From the NCBI RefSeq assembly GCF_030035675.1, contig NC_084482.1:229220943-229284942 (forward strand): 64,000 bases of DNA, given 5' to 3'. The notes below the pieces were generated by a model. The model searched no databases, had not been told where the DNA came from, and was given only the letters and a program-made list of their open reading frames with translations. This DNA is from Rhineura floridana (taxonomy: Eukaryota; Chordata; Lepidosauria; Squamata; Rhineuridae). The position numbers were made by a program, and so were the translations under genes. Positions 34,213-45,342 of this stretch are shown in pieces; positions within the stretch are counted from its first letter, which is position 1, and each line of letters starts with the position of its first letter.

Positions 34213-34302
34213 TGGTTACCTCACTTCTCACCCCAAATCCATTAAATTTAGAAACAAGTTTAAAAGCACAGGTCCTAATCCTGATGATTGCCAGGAGGGC
34301 AC

Positions 34303-35093
34303 TGTGATGTTCCTGTATTAATGTATATATGGTAAGTGCTGTTTGTATAGAAGATACATGGGAAGTGGAATGAAAGAGGAGGGGGAGTAAATGAGCAGTA
34401 GAATGCTGGATGATTGGCTGAGTGTTTGGATGGCTGAGAGTATAAATGGAAGGATGACAGTTGAATCTGGGTGGACGTTGGTGGGTTTTAGAGGTGTTTG
34501 AGAGGTGTTTGGAGCTGGGTGTTTGGAGGTGGATGTGGGGAGAGTGTGGAGTTCGGATTAATACTAAGACAAGTACCACAGGAATAGATGAAACCATATG
34601 CTTATGTGCCTTTATGAAGTAATCTTGTTATTTCTAATATTTAATAAACACTATTTTGGTTTACCGGAGGCCTGATCCTTGGCTGGGGAATATACAGACC
34701 AGAGGGGAGGGCAAGGTACTTACCAAGGCTGAAGGGAAACTGTAACAATTGGTGGCAGCGGTGAAGGGAAGAATATAACACCACAAGTATCCAGAGCAAC
34801 CCAGAATTATAAGCATTCTATATAGATCAAAGGGATTGGGACAGCTTAAGCACGCAGTCACAGAGGTAACCTGATTGAGAGAGACTCAGGCAGAGTCTCT
34901 GGGAATACTGGTTATAGGACGTGACTAGTGGTGCTGCCTAGCAGGGGGATCTGGTGAGGTCTGTGCTAGAGCGGAGAGAGAAACCATAAAAAAGGACAGT
35001 CCGGACTGGTGGAGTCCCTGGTGATGCCTAGTGACAGGCAGTAGCCACGAGCAGGTAGGAACCTGACAGGGAGAGCCAGGGAAGGGCGTCACA
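34303..35093 (+). repeat. LTR element insertion, 791 bp, with 5-base duplication
   Basis: The element begins TGTGATGTTCC, ends GGGCGTCACA (TG...CA, with short inverted ends TGTGA/TCACA) and is flanked by GGCAC at 34298-34302 and 35094-35098. An AATAAA lies near 34642. The empty site is preserved in unit B at about 50324, so both ends are exact. It may be a solo LTR. Alternatively the CTGTAACAATTGGTGGCAGC at about 34740 may mark an LTR end followed by a primer-binding stretch and a little internal sequence. It is a fossil, younger than the duplication, of unknown family. Confidence 0.8.
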
Positions 35094-35585
35094 GGCACTT
35101 CTTAAATCCATCCATTGGGAGAACTATTCATTTATTCCTTCTTTCTCCTCCCTGATCTTTAAACACTTACTGATGCATGAAAGCATATTTCCTCATATCC
35201 CATGATTGCTGTGTTCCACTCCATGTTTGGTAATTCTCTTTAATAATATTTTCCACTACTTTTCACGGAACAGCTAATAGGCCTCTAATTTCCAAGATAC
35301 CTTCTCTGTCCTTTTGGCTTTCAAATTGTGATACATTTGCCAGTCCATATGGTAGCAAGTCTTTGGGAGAAGGTACATATTTTTGTTAAAATGTCAGCAA
35401 TGTCACATTTGGGTTGTTTTAAGACCTCTCAGGTAGATGCCATCTGGACCTGAGATGGTTTGTGAACACTAAAGGAAAAGATCCCGCTTGCCCCATCTCT
35501 CTTCAGAGTGCGAGTGGAGGGCAGATGATGTCCACGCCTTGCCTGGAAGTGTGAATGAGGAAGGCAATGGTTTTCTTCTTCCAAG

Positions 35586-35712
35586 GACTGGTGACCTTTG
35601 AGGAAGTGCACTTCTCCCAGGAGGAACGGGCTCAGCTGGATCCAGCCTAGAGAGCTCTGTACAAGGAGATCATGCGGGAGATTCATGAGATGGCGACCTG
35701 CTCTGTTAGAAT
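35586..35712 (+). pseudogene. Degenerate KRAB-like exon, unit A
   Basis: After the acceptor TTCTTCCAAG the frame reads LVTFEEVHFSQEERAQLDPA, then TAG (35648-35650), then RALYKEIMREIHEMA. The length fits the 127-base KRAB-A exon and the splice phase (1) fits the finger exon. Two residues are missing after FEEV, and the Trp of the EEW motif is Arg. No good donor follows (a GTTAGAATT sequence stands in its place). A stop inside the KRAB box means this exon cannot contribute a repression domain. The same stop is in unit B, so the decay predates the duplication. Whether another KRAB exon exists elsewhere is not visible. Confidence 0.8.
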
Positions 35713-36261
35713 TAGGAGAGGTTACGGATAGCCTTCTTACTCCCTTCCTGGCACCCCTGCTTCGCAGACCTGACCCACTATGCATTTCAGATTATCGATA
35801 GAGCTGCCATCATTTCCTGTACACCCTTTTCCCAGACAGGAAGACTCTGGGGGCCAATTTAGTGCTTATAATTCTGGGATCCTAGGACAGCACACCCTGC
35901 ACTTCCCAGCCAGAGCCCACTTTAACTTACTGTAAGGCCTACAACCAACACTCTCCCCCAGTTGCTGCCACTAATCTGAAGAGTCAGCTTTTCTTTAGCA
36001 CCTCAAAATCCTCTTACTTGGTAATGGGGAACCCATCTTTTAGCTCAAGTATCTACCTGATCCTAAGTCACTACTTACCTCCAGGATATTGGTCCTCTCA
36101 GGCATAAAGCTGTTTGGCTGGTCCACTGCAGGTTTTTCCTGATGGTGGATGAGGCACAAAGGCTGAATATCACAGCCCCCCTTTTCAGGATATTTCCTCC
36201 CACATAAGTTTATGGGGCACTGGGATCTCTTGGATCAATTAAAGCTGAACTCACAGTGCAG

Positions 36262-38600
36262 GTGTGTGTGTGGGTTATCTGCCTTCAAGTCAATTACCAC
36301 TTATGGCGACCCTATGAATCAGTGACCTCCAATAGATTCTGTCGTGAACCACCCTGTTCAAACCATGTAAGCTCAGGTCTGTAGCTTCCTTGATGGAATG
36401 AATCCTTTGGGGTGGGTTAGGTTTTAGTAATATTGTTGGAATTTTAAAGTTTTAATGTGAACTGTATGTTGTTATGTTGTGCATCGCCCAAAGTGCCTGG
36501 TTATCCAGCCAGATGGGCAACTAATAAATGTAATAAATAAATAAATAAAATCTCTTGTTTGGCCTTCCTCTTTTTCTACTCCCTTCTGTTTTCCCCAGCA
36601 TTATTGTCTTCTCTAGTGAATCAGGTCTTCTGATGATGTGTCCAAAGTGTGACAACCTCAGTTTAGCTTCTAATAGTAGTTTTGGTTTAATTTGTTCTAA
36701 CACCAAATTATTTCTCTTTTTCGTGCTCCATAGTATCTGGAATGCTCTACTCCAACACCACATTTCAAATGAGTTGATCTTTCTTTTCACCGGCCAACTT
36801 TCAAATCCATACAGAGAGATGGGGATTAGCATGGTCTGAAAGATCTTGACTTTGGTGTTTGGTGATGCATCTTTGCATTTGAGGATCTTTTCGAGTTCTC
36901 TCATAGCTACCCTCCCCAGTCCAAGACTTCTTCTGATTTCTTCACTATTGTCTCCAGTTTGATTAATGACTGTGCCAAGGTATTGATAATCCTTGACAAG
37001 TTCAGTGTCCTCATTGCCAACTGTAAAGTTGCATAAATCTTCTCTTGTCATTACTTTAGTCTTCTTGACGTTGAGCTGTAGTCCTGCTTGTGTGCTTTCC
37101 TCTTTCACTTTCATCAGCATTCGTTTCAAATCATTACTGGTTTCTGCTAGTAGTGTGGTATTGTCTGCATATCTTAAATTATTGATATTTCTCCCTCCAG
37201 TTTTCACACCTCCTTCATCTTGGTCCAATCCCACTTTCCATATGATATGTTCTGCATACAGATTAAACAAATAGGGTGATAAAATATAACCCTGTCTCAC
37301 ACCCTTTCCGATGGGGAACCAATCGGTTTCCCCATATTCTGTCCTTACGGGAGCCTCTTGTCCAGAGTATAGATTGTGTATCCGGACAATCAGATGCTGT
37401 GGCACCCCCATTTCTTTTAAAGCATTCCATAGTTTTTCATGATCTACACAGTCAAAGGCTTTGCTGTAGTCTATAAAGCACAGGGTGATTTTCTTCTGAA
37501 ATTCCTTCCTCTGTTCCATTATCCAACGTATGTTTGTGATATGATCTCTGGTGCCTCTTCCCTTTCTAAATCCAGCTTGGACATCTGGCACTTTTAGCTC
37601 CATATACGGTAAGAGCCTTTACTTTACTTGCATGGCATATTAAGGCAATAGTTCAAAAATTACTGCATTCCCTGAGATTCCCTTTGTTTAGAGTTGGGAT
37701 GTATATTGAACACTTCCAGTCTGTGGGCCATTGTTTTCTCTTCCATACTGGTTGAAAAAGTTTTGTCAAAATTTGGACAGATTCAGTCTCAGTAGCTTGT
37801 AGCAATTCTATTGGTATGCCATCTGTTCCTGGTGATTTGTTTCTTCCAAGTATTTTAAGAGCAGCTTTCACCTCAGATTCTAAAATTTCTGGTTCTTCAT
37901 CGTATGGTTCCTCCGTTAATGAATCTGTCATTTTGGCATCTCTTTTATAGAGTTCTTCAGTGTACTGCTTCCATCTTCCTTTTATTTCATCTCAGTCAGT
38001 CAGTGTGTTCCCCTGTTGATTATTCAACATCCGTACTCTTGGCCTAAATTTCCCTTTAATTTCTTCCTGTACTTCTGCATCAAATCAGTTTCCTCTTCTT
38101 GTCTGTTTGCCGTTGGAGCACAGACTTAGATGATGGTTACATTGATAGGTTTCCCATGAAATCTCATTGATATCACTCACTCAGCCTTTGCATGATAGTT
38201 CCCAATTGCTTTTGCTACGTTACTTCTCACTATTAGAACAACCTCGTTTCTTCTTAATTTATCATTTCCTACATAAAATATTTTGTAGTTGCCTGAAAAT
38301 GTCCCATTCCCATCCATTTTAATTCACTCACGCCAATTATTGTAATGTCGATGCATTCCATCTCCTGCTTGACAATTTCTAACTTTCCCTGGTTCATGCT
38401 TCTCACATTCCATGTTTCTATTGTGTATGTTGTACAACTCCGGACTCTCCTTCCACATCTGTGCAGCTTTGACCCAGCTGCATCATTAGTCACAGAGCTA
38501 CTCGTACTTGTCCTTTGTTCTCCCCCAGTAGCTCACAGAGTGCCTTCTGACCTGGGGGTCTCATCTTTCAGCACTATCTCATGTTGCAAGTAACAGGGGG
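36262..38600 (-). mobile_element. BovB LINE in the intron of unit A
   Basis: The element lies on the minus strand, opposite to the gene. Parts: endonuclease start (TIETWNVRSMNQGKLEIVK, SELKWMGMG) at 38490-38269, shortened middle, RNA-binding linker and RT start at 37931-37653, then a 360-residue RT frame at 37603-36521. The RT frame has FIDYSKAFDCVDHEKLW, GVRQGYILSPYLFNLYAE and YADNTTLL. The second catalytic Asp is Asn here; unit B keeps YADD. Several stops and frameshifts separate the pieces. A short L2 tail (36408-36546) interrupts the 3' end. BovB is known to have moved horizontally into squamates; this copy is old and dead. Confidence 0.92.
36408..36546 (+). mobile_element. Short L2-type tail inside BovB, unit A
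   Basis: The block TTTGGGGTGGGTTAGG...GCATCGCCCAAAGTGCCTGG ends in (AATA)n. It is inserted in BovB, as shown by the uninterrupted sequence at 27485-27497. The same insertion is in unit B at 51641-51780. Confidence 0.65.
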
Positions 38601-38607
38601 CTAACAT

Positions 38608-38640
38608 TTTGGGAAGGAGGGAGGAGGGAGGGAGGGGATG
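38608..38640 (+). repeat. GGGA-rich repeat, unit A
   Basis: A GGGAAGGAGGGAGGAGGGAG run. The unit B version (53849-53886) is longer. Such G-runs can form quadruplexes. Confidence 0.8.
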
Positions 38641-38971
38641 CAAACTGCCCTCTGGCAGTAGAAAGGGCCATGTTCCTGTCAGACAGGATCCATCCTAGGT
38701 TTGTCAGTTCCAGCTGTGCATAAGTACTGGGCTGTCCACCCTAAATTGGAGGAACAAGAGAGCAGATTTTTGTTACAGTTGTCTCTGTGTGTCTCTCTTT
38801 TCACAACCTGTTACCAAGCACCTACTGCTAAAATAACTCCGTACGCCTTGAGCTTTGACAGTTAAACTCTGATATCCATGGAGCTCCCAGAAATGTTTCA
38901 AAATACAAATCATAATATATACACAGGATCTCTCCACAGCACTTTATCACCTTTCCTTTTCATTTCATCAG

Positions 38972-40224
38972 GATACATCTGGGGGATCAAGGCTAAGGGA
39001 GAAACATCCAAAGTATCACTGGAAAAAGCTGAGGAGCAGATGCAGGAGCAGAAACTGAGGAGTCAAGATGGAGCAAAGAGACAAGAGGAAAGACAAACTC
39101 ACACAGGGGAGAAACCTTATAAATGCTTGGAGTGTGGAAAGAGCTTCAGTCAGAGTAACACCCTTACTTTGCATCACAGAACTCACACAGGGGACAAACC
39201 TTATAAATGCTGGGAGTGTGGAAAGAGCTTCAGTCAGAGTGGCCACCTTACTTCGCATCAAAGATCTCACACAGGGGACAAACCTCATACGTGCTTGGAG
39301 TGTGGAAAGAGCTTCAGGTGGAGTAGCGCCCTTACTTCGCATCAAAGAACTCACACAGGGTACAAACCTTATAAATGCTTGGAGTGTGGAAAGAGCTTCA
39401 GTAAGAGTACCAACCTTACTTCACATCAAAGAAGTCACACAGGAGACAAACCTTATAAATGCTTGGAGTGTGGAAAGAGCTTTAGTCAGAGTAGCACCCT
39501 TACTTTGCATCACAGAACTCACACAGGGGAAAAACCTTATAAATGCTTGGAGTGTGGAAATACCTTCAGTAAGAGTACCAACCTTACTTCACATCAAAGA
39601 AGTCACACAGGGTACAAACCTTATAAATGCTTGGAATGTGGAAAGAGCTTCAGTCAGAGTAGCAACCTTACTTTGCATCAAAGAACTCACACAGGGGACA
39701 AACCTCATAAATGCTTGGAGTGTGGAAAGAGCTTTAGTCAGAGTAGTACCCTTACTTTGCATCAAAGAACTCACACAGGGGACAAACCTTATAAATGCTT
39801 GGAGTGTGAAAAGAGCTTCAGTCGGAATGACCATCTTACTTTGCACCACAAAACTCACACAGGAGACAAACCTTATAAATGCTTCGAGTGCGGAAAAAGC
39901 TTCAGATGGAGTAGCTCCCTTATGGTGCATCAAAGATCTCACACAGGGGACAAACCTTATCAATGCTTGGAGTGTGGAAAGAGCTTCTGTCAGAGTGGCC
40001 AGCTTACTTCGCATTACAAAACTCATACAGGGGACAAACTTTATAAATGCTTCGAGTGTGGAAAAAGCTTCAAATGGTGTAGCGCCCTTACGGTGCATCA
40101 AAGATCTCACACAGGGGACAAACCTTATAAATGTTTGGAGTGTGGAAAGAGCTTCAGTCAGAGTGGCCACCTTACTTCGCATCACAGAACACATACAGGG
40201 AACAAACCTGATACTTGCTTGTAG
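38972..40224 (+). CDS. C2H2 zinc-finger exon, 13 fingers (unit A)
   Basis: Final exon of a KRAB-family zinc-finger gene, a nuclear sequence-specific DNA-binding protein. The acceptor TTTCATTTCATCAG precedes GATACATCTGG, which continues in phase 1. The frame is open upstream to an ATG at 38878 (448 residues in all), but that part reads as intron. After a charged leader ([20 protein letters not shown]) come 13 perfect fingers, CxxC-x12-HxxxH. Predicted contact residues (-1,2,3,6) are QNTL, QGHS, WSAS, KTNS, QSTL, KTNS, QSNL, QSTL, RDHL, WSSV, QGQS, WSAV, QGHS. Linkers read mostly TGDKP or TGYKP instead of TGEKP. It stops inside a 14th finger (DTCL then TAG); the remnant of another finger lies beyond in a different frame. 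Its KRAB-like exon is dead, so expression is uncertain. Confidence 0.85.
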
Positions 40225-40360
40225 TGTAGAATGGCTACCTTCAGGCACATCAAAGGATCCGTTCAAAGGAAGAGATGTATAGATGCTTTGAATTTGGAAA
40301 AAGCTTTAAGTGGAGTTCAACTCTCTCTGTGCATCAATGGATCCATATGGGGAAGCCAGG
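40225..40360 (+). pseudogene. Decayed C-terminal fingers beyond the stop, unit A
   Basis: After the stop the sequence still resembles a finger in another frame: YRCFEFGKSFKW, then SSTLSVHQWIHMGKPG and a stop near 40380. The second Cys is Phe. The finger array was therefore longer by at least one or two fingers. The same remnant is in unit B (55471-55606). Confidence 0.75.
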
Positions 40361-40631
40361 CTACCAACAGGATTTTTAAGGGGAGTTTCAGACCCCTGAC
40401 AATCTTCTTCTCTTAGCTTAACCACAGACTGTTCCACTTCCCTTCACCTGCTATTTTGGTGGCGTGTCAGTTTTTGCTTTGCAGTGACAGAGAGGTTTTA
40501 GTTTTCCAGAGATGGGTGAGCACCCAAGGTGGATGCTGAGGCCAAGGTGGCTGCAGGAGCCAAAATGGCCTCTCAGTTGTCCAGTTTTTCCCCATCATAT
40601 CCCCCCTCTGGCAGTTTCTAGCTGCCCCAAT

Positions 40632-41860
40632 TCAATATTCAATTAATGACATTTCAAGTCTTACTTTATCTACTTCCTCTAGATCCTCCACTTCTGTCTT
40701 TGATACCTCCATGTGCATAATTCGAACATCAGTTTTCGTGAAGGGGTTAGTAGTGTTTGTCACACAGCATCTAATACAACATAACGCCAACTGGACTATT
40801 ACATATATGAGCACCAGCAAGAATAGTCCCATTAGAACATATTTTAGCAGATTTTTTACTAGGCCTCCTAGTAATCCCGCTGGATTCTGTAGCCATCCCC
40901 ACCAATCAAAATCGCTACTCCGGTCAAAATAAGCTACTGCTGCTATTTGCTCGGCATGATCTATTATGGAGTTGGCATGGGATTCAATCTCTCCAGCTGA
41001 ACTGTTTATGTAGGAACAACATTCGCTCCCAATGATGGTGCAAGTCATTCCATCCGTAGTGAGCAGAGTCCAGTGCCATCCTGTTTTGGAGAACAGTTTT
41101 CCTTCTTTAGGTTTGGGTTGCTGGTAGGGTCTTTATAGTCTTAGAGGCCACAGGAACAGCTTCTTTGATCTCATTTGCAAGAATTTCCACTACAGATTGA
41201 ATCTCAATACTCCAGAACCCACGGCAGCCGTGCCAGCCAAGGGCAGGAAAGAGCCCATCGTTAATGGCCTGCTGTTTTCTATGTCCCATTGTGCAGAGTG
41301 GCGAGCAGGTTTTGATTTCTCTCTTTTTCTCTCTCATTGGGGAGGCTCTCTTGTTCCTGATTCTACCAAGTGGGAGTACCTGAGTGACCCTGACAGCTGG
41401 TATAAGCCAGGCAACATCGCAGGAGCCAATCCAATAGTTTGGCAATACTTTATAGGCTTTATCTCCACAGACCCAATCATGTCGTACAAGAGCTTCCCAT
41501 GGCTCTTTGTGGAAGGGGGAAAGACCATGTTTTCCATGGTTGAACTTACTACCTTTGGTAGTAGGGGCCAGCTATCCCCCGTCAAGGGACACCACCACCT
41601 GGATCATGAGGATTGCTAGTCCTGTTCCCAAAACAGGCTCCCCAGTTGTTCAGGTATTTACAGACCCATGCTTGTTGACCAGCAGAATTGGTAAAGGCAG
41701 AACAATGGATCATGTTGTCAATAGAATAGTTACAGGAAGCATGGAAATCATGATAATGTTGGCAGAAAGTGGGATTCTGTGTGTGGTTATAATGGAGAAT
41801 TTTATATATCCACACATATAAACATAGAAGGCATATGTTTATGAAATATAATAAAATCAC
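40632..41860 (-). pseudogene. env: Retroviral env fossil, unit A
   Basis: On the minus strand: a signal-peptide-like start and Cys/Asn-rich SU fragment (about 41860-41580), a middle part with a basic cleavage-site-like RNKR stretch (about 41445-41110), and a TM part (about 41048-40632) with CTIIGSECC, a CX6CC motif, and a long membrane anchor (LMGLFLLVLIYVIVQLALC). CX6CC is the mark of gamma-type envelopes in which SU and TM are disulphide-linked. A GAGGGGGGATA purine tract follows, as expected next to a 3' LTR. No gag or pol is seen nearby. It is a broken fossil with about two or three breaks, most of them shared with unit B, so it decayed before the duplication. Confidence 0.8.
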
Positions 41861-44800
41861 AAGGAACTAAGCAAAAAGGCCCACAGTCCTATGAGACCCT
41901 AAAATCCAGTCTCATAGAGAAGCAAGTTCAGCTTGAACTTCTCAACTCATGAAATGAAGCAAACAGGCCTGTGTGTGTGATTAACTTTAATTAATGAGTA
42001 TATTGTTTGGAAGCAAATGAACATGTAACTCATGATTGATATTTTAAACCGTTTGATCCTGAGAAATTTATTATTAGTGAAATACTGGGCAATCATATAT
42101 TTTATTCTTGATTTTGTAGAGCTATGGCTCCGACTAGTGGAAAACTTTGTAACTTTACTAAAGTAGGAGTGAGAGAAACTTTGTGTTTTAACTCTCATTT
42201 TTCAGATGTCCCAGTGTGTTTAATTTCCATCTTGATAGGTAGAATACAAACTTTGTCAGTGGGTTTTCATGGTAAAAGGTATTCTGAAGTAGTTTGCCTT
42301 TTCTATTCCTCTGAGGCTGAGGGATAGTGGCTGGCTGGCCCTCAGTAGTTTTAGGAAAGGCAGACAAGGCTCCCCCTTGCCTGCACCCAGGTCCCGGGCT
42401 GCATATCCCACCCCACCTCACCCTAGAGGGCCCTGCCTCAGTCTCCAATGGGATAAGGTTGGGAGGCGGGAGAGTGGGTGGCGGGCGTCATTGTCCCTGG
42501 CCACCTTGACTCATCCCCCGTGGTCGGATTTGTCCACCACATGTACTCCCCAGAGGAATAATGTCTGTCCCGCCCTCTCCTTCACTGCCTCGGCATTTTC
42601 CCCACTCAAAATCACCATCATGTGTTGTAAGCCGCCCAGAGAGTTTCGGCTATGGGGCGGTATACAAATGTAATAAATAAATAAATAATGGCCAATGTAC
42701 CCGAACATATCATTTCAAGGGGATTCTCTTTGTCATGAAAACCTGAATTAAGATGGTTGTGTAGCAAAGAATTGTAGGGTTTAATTTGTTAATGCGGGAT
42801 CTTAACAGGTTAACATTTGGCTTCTGTATTAGAGCTCTGAGTTGGCAGTTTTATTTCCCAGCTGTGGGTAAGCAGAGGCCCACCCTAACACTCCCTTATC
42901 CATAGAAGCCAGGCTCCATCAAGGTCGTACAGCCCTTGAAGTTTTAGGGAGGATGTTCCATTTGGCCAGGAGATGGATGGGCCCTTTCTCCATGAAGAAA
43001 TTTCCTGATTGGTTAATTGGAATCAGCCTGTTGCTGGGCAGTTTGCCATAAGTATGGGGCTCAAACCTTGGCTTTCGTTCCTCCTCTGGGTCCCATCATG
43101 CCTACTTGATGTTGCCTGCTGAGGTCCCATTTTGCATCAACTCTCCTGCCTGTTCCTCTCTCTGAGGAGAGGGGACTGTGCAACTGTCTACCTGTGTGTA
43201 AGTAGAGACTAGGCTAGATAGCTTTCTTGTTTTTCTGTTGGGACTGAACTCTCTGTATTTTACCTTGCTCCTTTTGGGTGTGCATATTAAGGAACAATTT
43301 TGCTGCTGTAACTGTGCACCTCTTTCATTCTTTAATAAAGTTACTTCTATTTTCCAGTGTGTGTTCATTTCAGGAGTAGGTTAGCCCTAAACTAGTACCT
43401 TGGCCACTGAGCATGACTATTGTGTCAATTGGGCATTAAAGGCTTAAAGGCTCCAGGGCAAGAAGTGTCTGTTTGGCTCTTGCCATTTGGGAATCCTTGG
43501 CAGTTTTCTGGGCTCTGAGCTTCCCCTTGGCTCAGGGTGGTCAACGAGTTTAAGGGGTGGTGGCAGTCTACCTTACACTACAGGGCTGTTGTGAGCATGC
43601 ACAGCCTTAGCAGGGAAGGATATTGTGCCAGGATCATTTGCCCTGGGTGGGGAATTGGCTCCTGGGATGAGGGAGGGGGTCCAGGGACTGGCACCCCTCC
43701 ATCACACCCTACTTTCGCATAATACAAAGACTGAAATCAAACCAGAGCTTCTTGAAAAGGGGACTCCCTTCTCGGGGCTGTGTAGTTCCAAGGTTGCAAA
43801 GGATGTCATCTCATCTCCTGCACACAAGGGGTCAGCATGTCACAGAACACGTCGGAACATTGCTAATAAATATTATATTTTAATGGAATTGATTTTCTTG
43901 TTATGGCTGCACCTCCATGATCCTGAAGCGTGTATCGGCCAGGATTCAGATCCTTCTCACAATTGGAAAGACTAACCTAATGTTTCACAGGTATGTTTTC
44001 CTAGAGGTCATGTGACAATTACTTGAACCAAATGGTTTTTTCAGAGCACCCTTTTATGTGCCAGAAGTGGAGTCATTTGCCAAAAGTCTAAGATGACTTT
44101 AGAAAGAAGAGATAGAACTGGGAATGCAGAAAGGAAATCAACTGGGAAACCTGATGTCTTGCAAAGATGTTGTCTTTTTTTTAATAGACCGAAATAAGTA
44201 TTTATGCCAGTTATTAAACTGGAAACAAACATGTCAGTAAAATAAACAGGAAATCAAACTGTCCATGTGTAAAACCTAAACAGACCGTACGTTATTAAAC
44301 CAGAAATATGAATTTAAATAAAAACAGAAACTGTTCAAAAACCTAAATGGGATATCTGTTGTTGATAAAAAAATATGCAAGGCCAGCCCTAGAAAAAAAT
44401 TGCACCCTGGCTGAGGAGTGCCTTCAGTGCCACATCCCCAGAGGTCAGTTTCGCAGGGCCACTCAGAGGGTTTATGGGGCCCAGAGCACGCATGAGGTTG
44501 AGGACTCTGCTGCCGCCCCTCCAAGGACTTAGTCACATTTTTACAAAGCTGGGGGCCCCACACGAGAATTGCTGCATGCACGGGCTACACATGAGAATTT
44601 TCACCCGCAGCTCTTCCTGGCCCTTGGAGCAGGCAGGATGAGAGGCGCGCTTTCTTTTCTTACATTGGGAATGAGGGAACAGGGATCAGGTTCTGCTTCT
44701 CCTGAGCACCTCCAAACCCCAGACCCCTTCTGGCACAGCTTCTTCCTGCTTCCTGGGATTCAGCCTCACAGGTTGTCTGCTGCTGGCCTCCTCCACTACT

Positions 44801-44945
44801 CACTTGCTCAGGATTCCTCCCTCAAGCCTGGCCTCCCACCACTCCTACGCCATTCCCTGGGGTAACTGGGGTGCCAAACTGTCCAGAGGAATTTCTGGGC
44901 CCGGTCCACAGTATGTGGATCACCCCCTCTGCTGCACTCACAGAC
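41661..44945 (+). repeat. Segmental duplication, unit tail copy 2
   Basis: Matches 3591-6880 and 56906-60119. It contains the N-terminal part of the env fossil, a SINE remnant (42257-42342), an L2 tail (42618-42689) and the LTR-like block (42761-43373). From 43374 on it is non-coding with no recognised gene. Confidence 0.88.
42761..43373 (+). repeat. LTR-like block inside the duplicated tail (copy 2)
   Basis: Same block as 4690-5303, with the TATA-like CATAAGTATGG and AATAAAG near the end. Fossil, family unknown. Confidence 0.35.
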
Positions 44946-45342
44946 AGTGACACAAATATACATGCCCTTCGCTTCATGAGCAAATGTGCACCCAGGGGGC
45001 AGGAGAGCCCAAAGATCAATCGGGGGTCACACACAAGTAACAAGATGCCCGACAAATACAGTATCAAACAGGTGAAGCTTTCCCCATAATTTTAGTTCCG
45101 GACTAGAAAAGGCTTATCTGCCTGCCACTCAGCTGTTAAAGGCATGAGAGCCCTGCTCTCCTTCAGCGCCAACCGGAACCCATGCAAAGAGCTCCAATTT
45201 CATGAGCTATAAATGAGTTCTGTATTGTTTTGTATCTTAGCTGGGGGATTGTTTTATCCTCTTGAAATGGTAACCCCGGGACCTCCTGGTGAAGTGTGGA
45301 TAAGAAACACTCATGAGAATTCTGCTTTCAGGCTACCATCTT
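44940..45342 (+). repeat. P block, copy 3, left part (edge of tandem unit B)
   Basis: Continuous with the tail copy on the left. Interrupted at CTACCATCTT by a CR1 and resumed at 49727 (ATCAAGCACACTTAGG) up to about 50096. Confidence 0.85.

Larger units (their letters stand above)
35094..41660 (+). repeat. Tandem unit A body (finger gene and env fossil)
   Basis: Collinear with 50324-56905 at an offset of about 15.2 kb, with high similarity outside the finger array. Both copies carry the same dead KRAB-like exon, BovB, short L2 tail, finger exon and env fossil in the same order. The intervals between (35110-35585, 35713-36260, 40361-40631) hold nothing I can name. Confidence 0.9.

Noticed and set aside
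38878-38971. ATG at 38878 as the true start of the unit A finger protein
   Set aside because: The first 31 codons run through a pyrimidine tract and a splice acceptor, so they are better explained as intron read-through. The same holds for 54124.
39100-40200. CRISPR-like regular repeats
   Set aside because: The period is 84 bases with coding conservation of Cys and His codons, the pattern of finger arrays, in a eukaryotic genome.
39068-40282. Long plus-strand open frame (404 residues) overlapping the unit A fingers
   Set aside because: It is the +1 shadow of the finger array. The repeat of about 84 bases keeps it open, and its residues repeat with the same period without a domain of their own.
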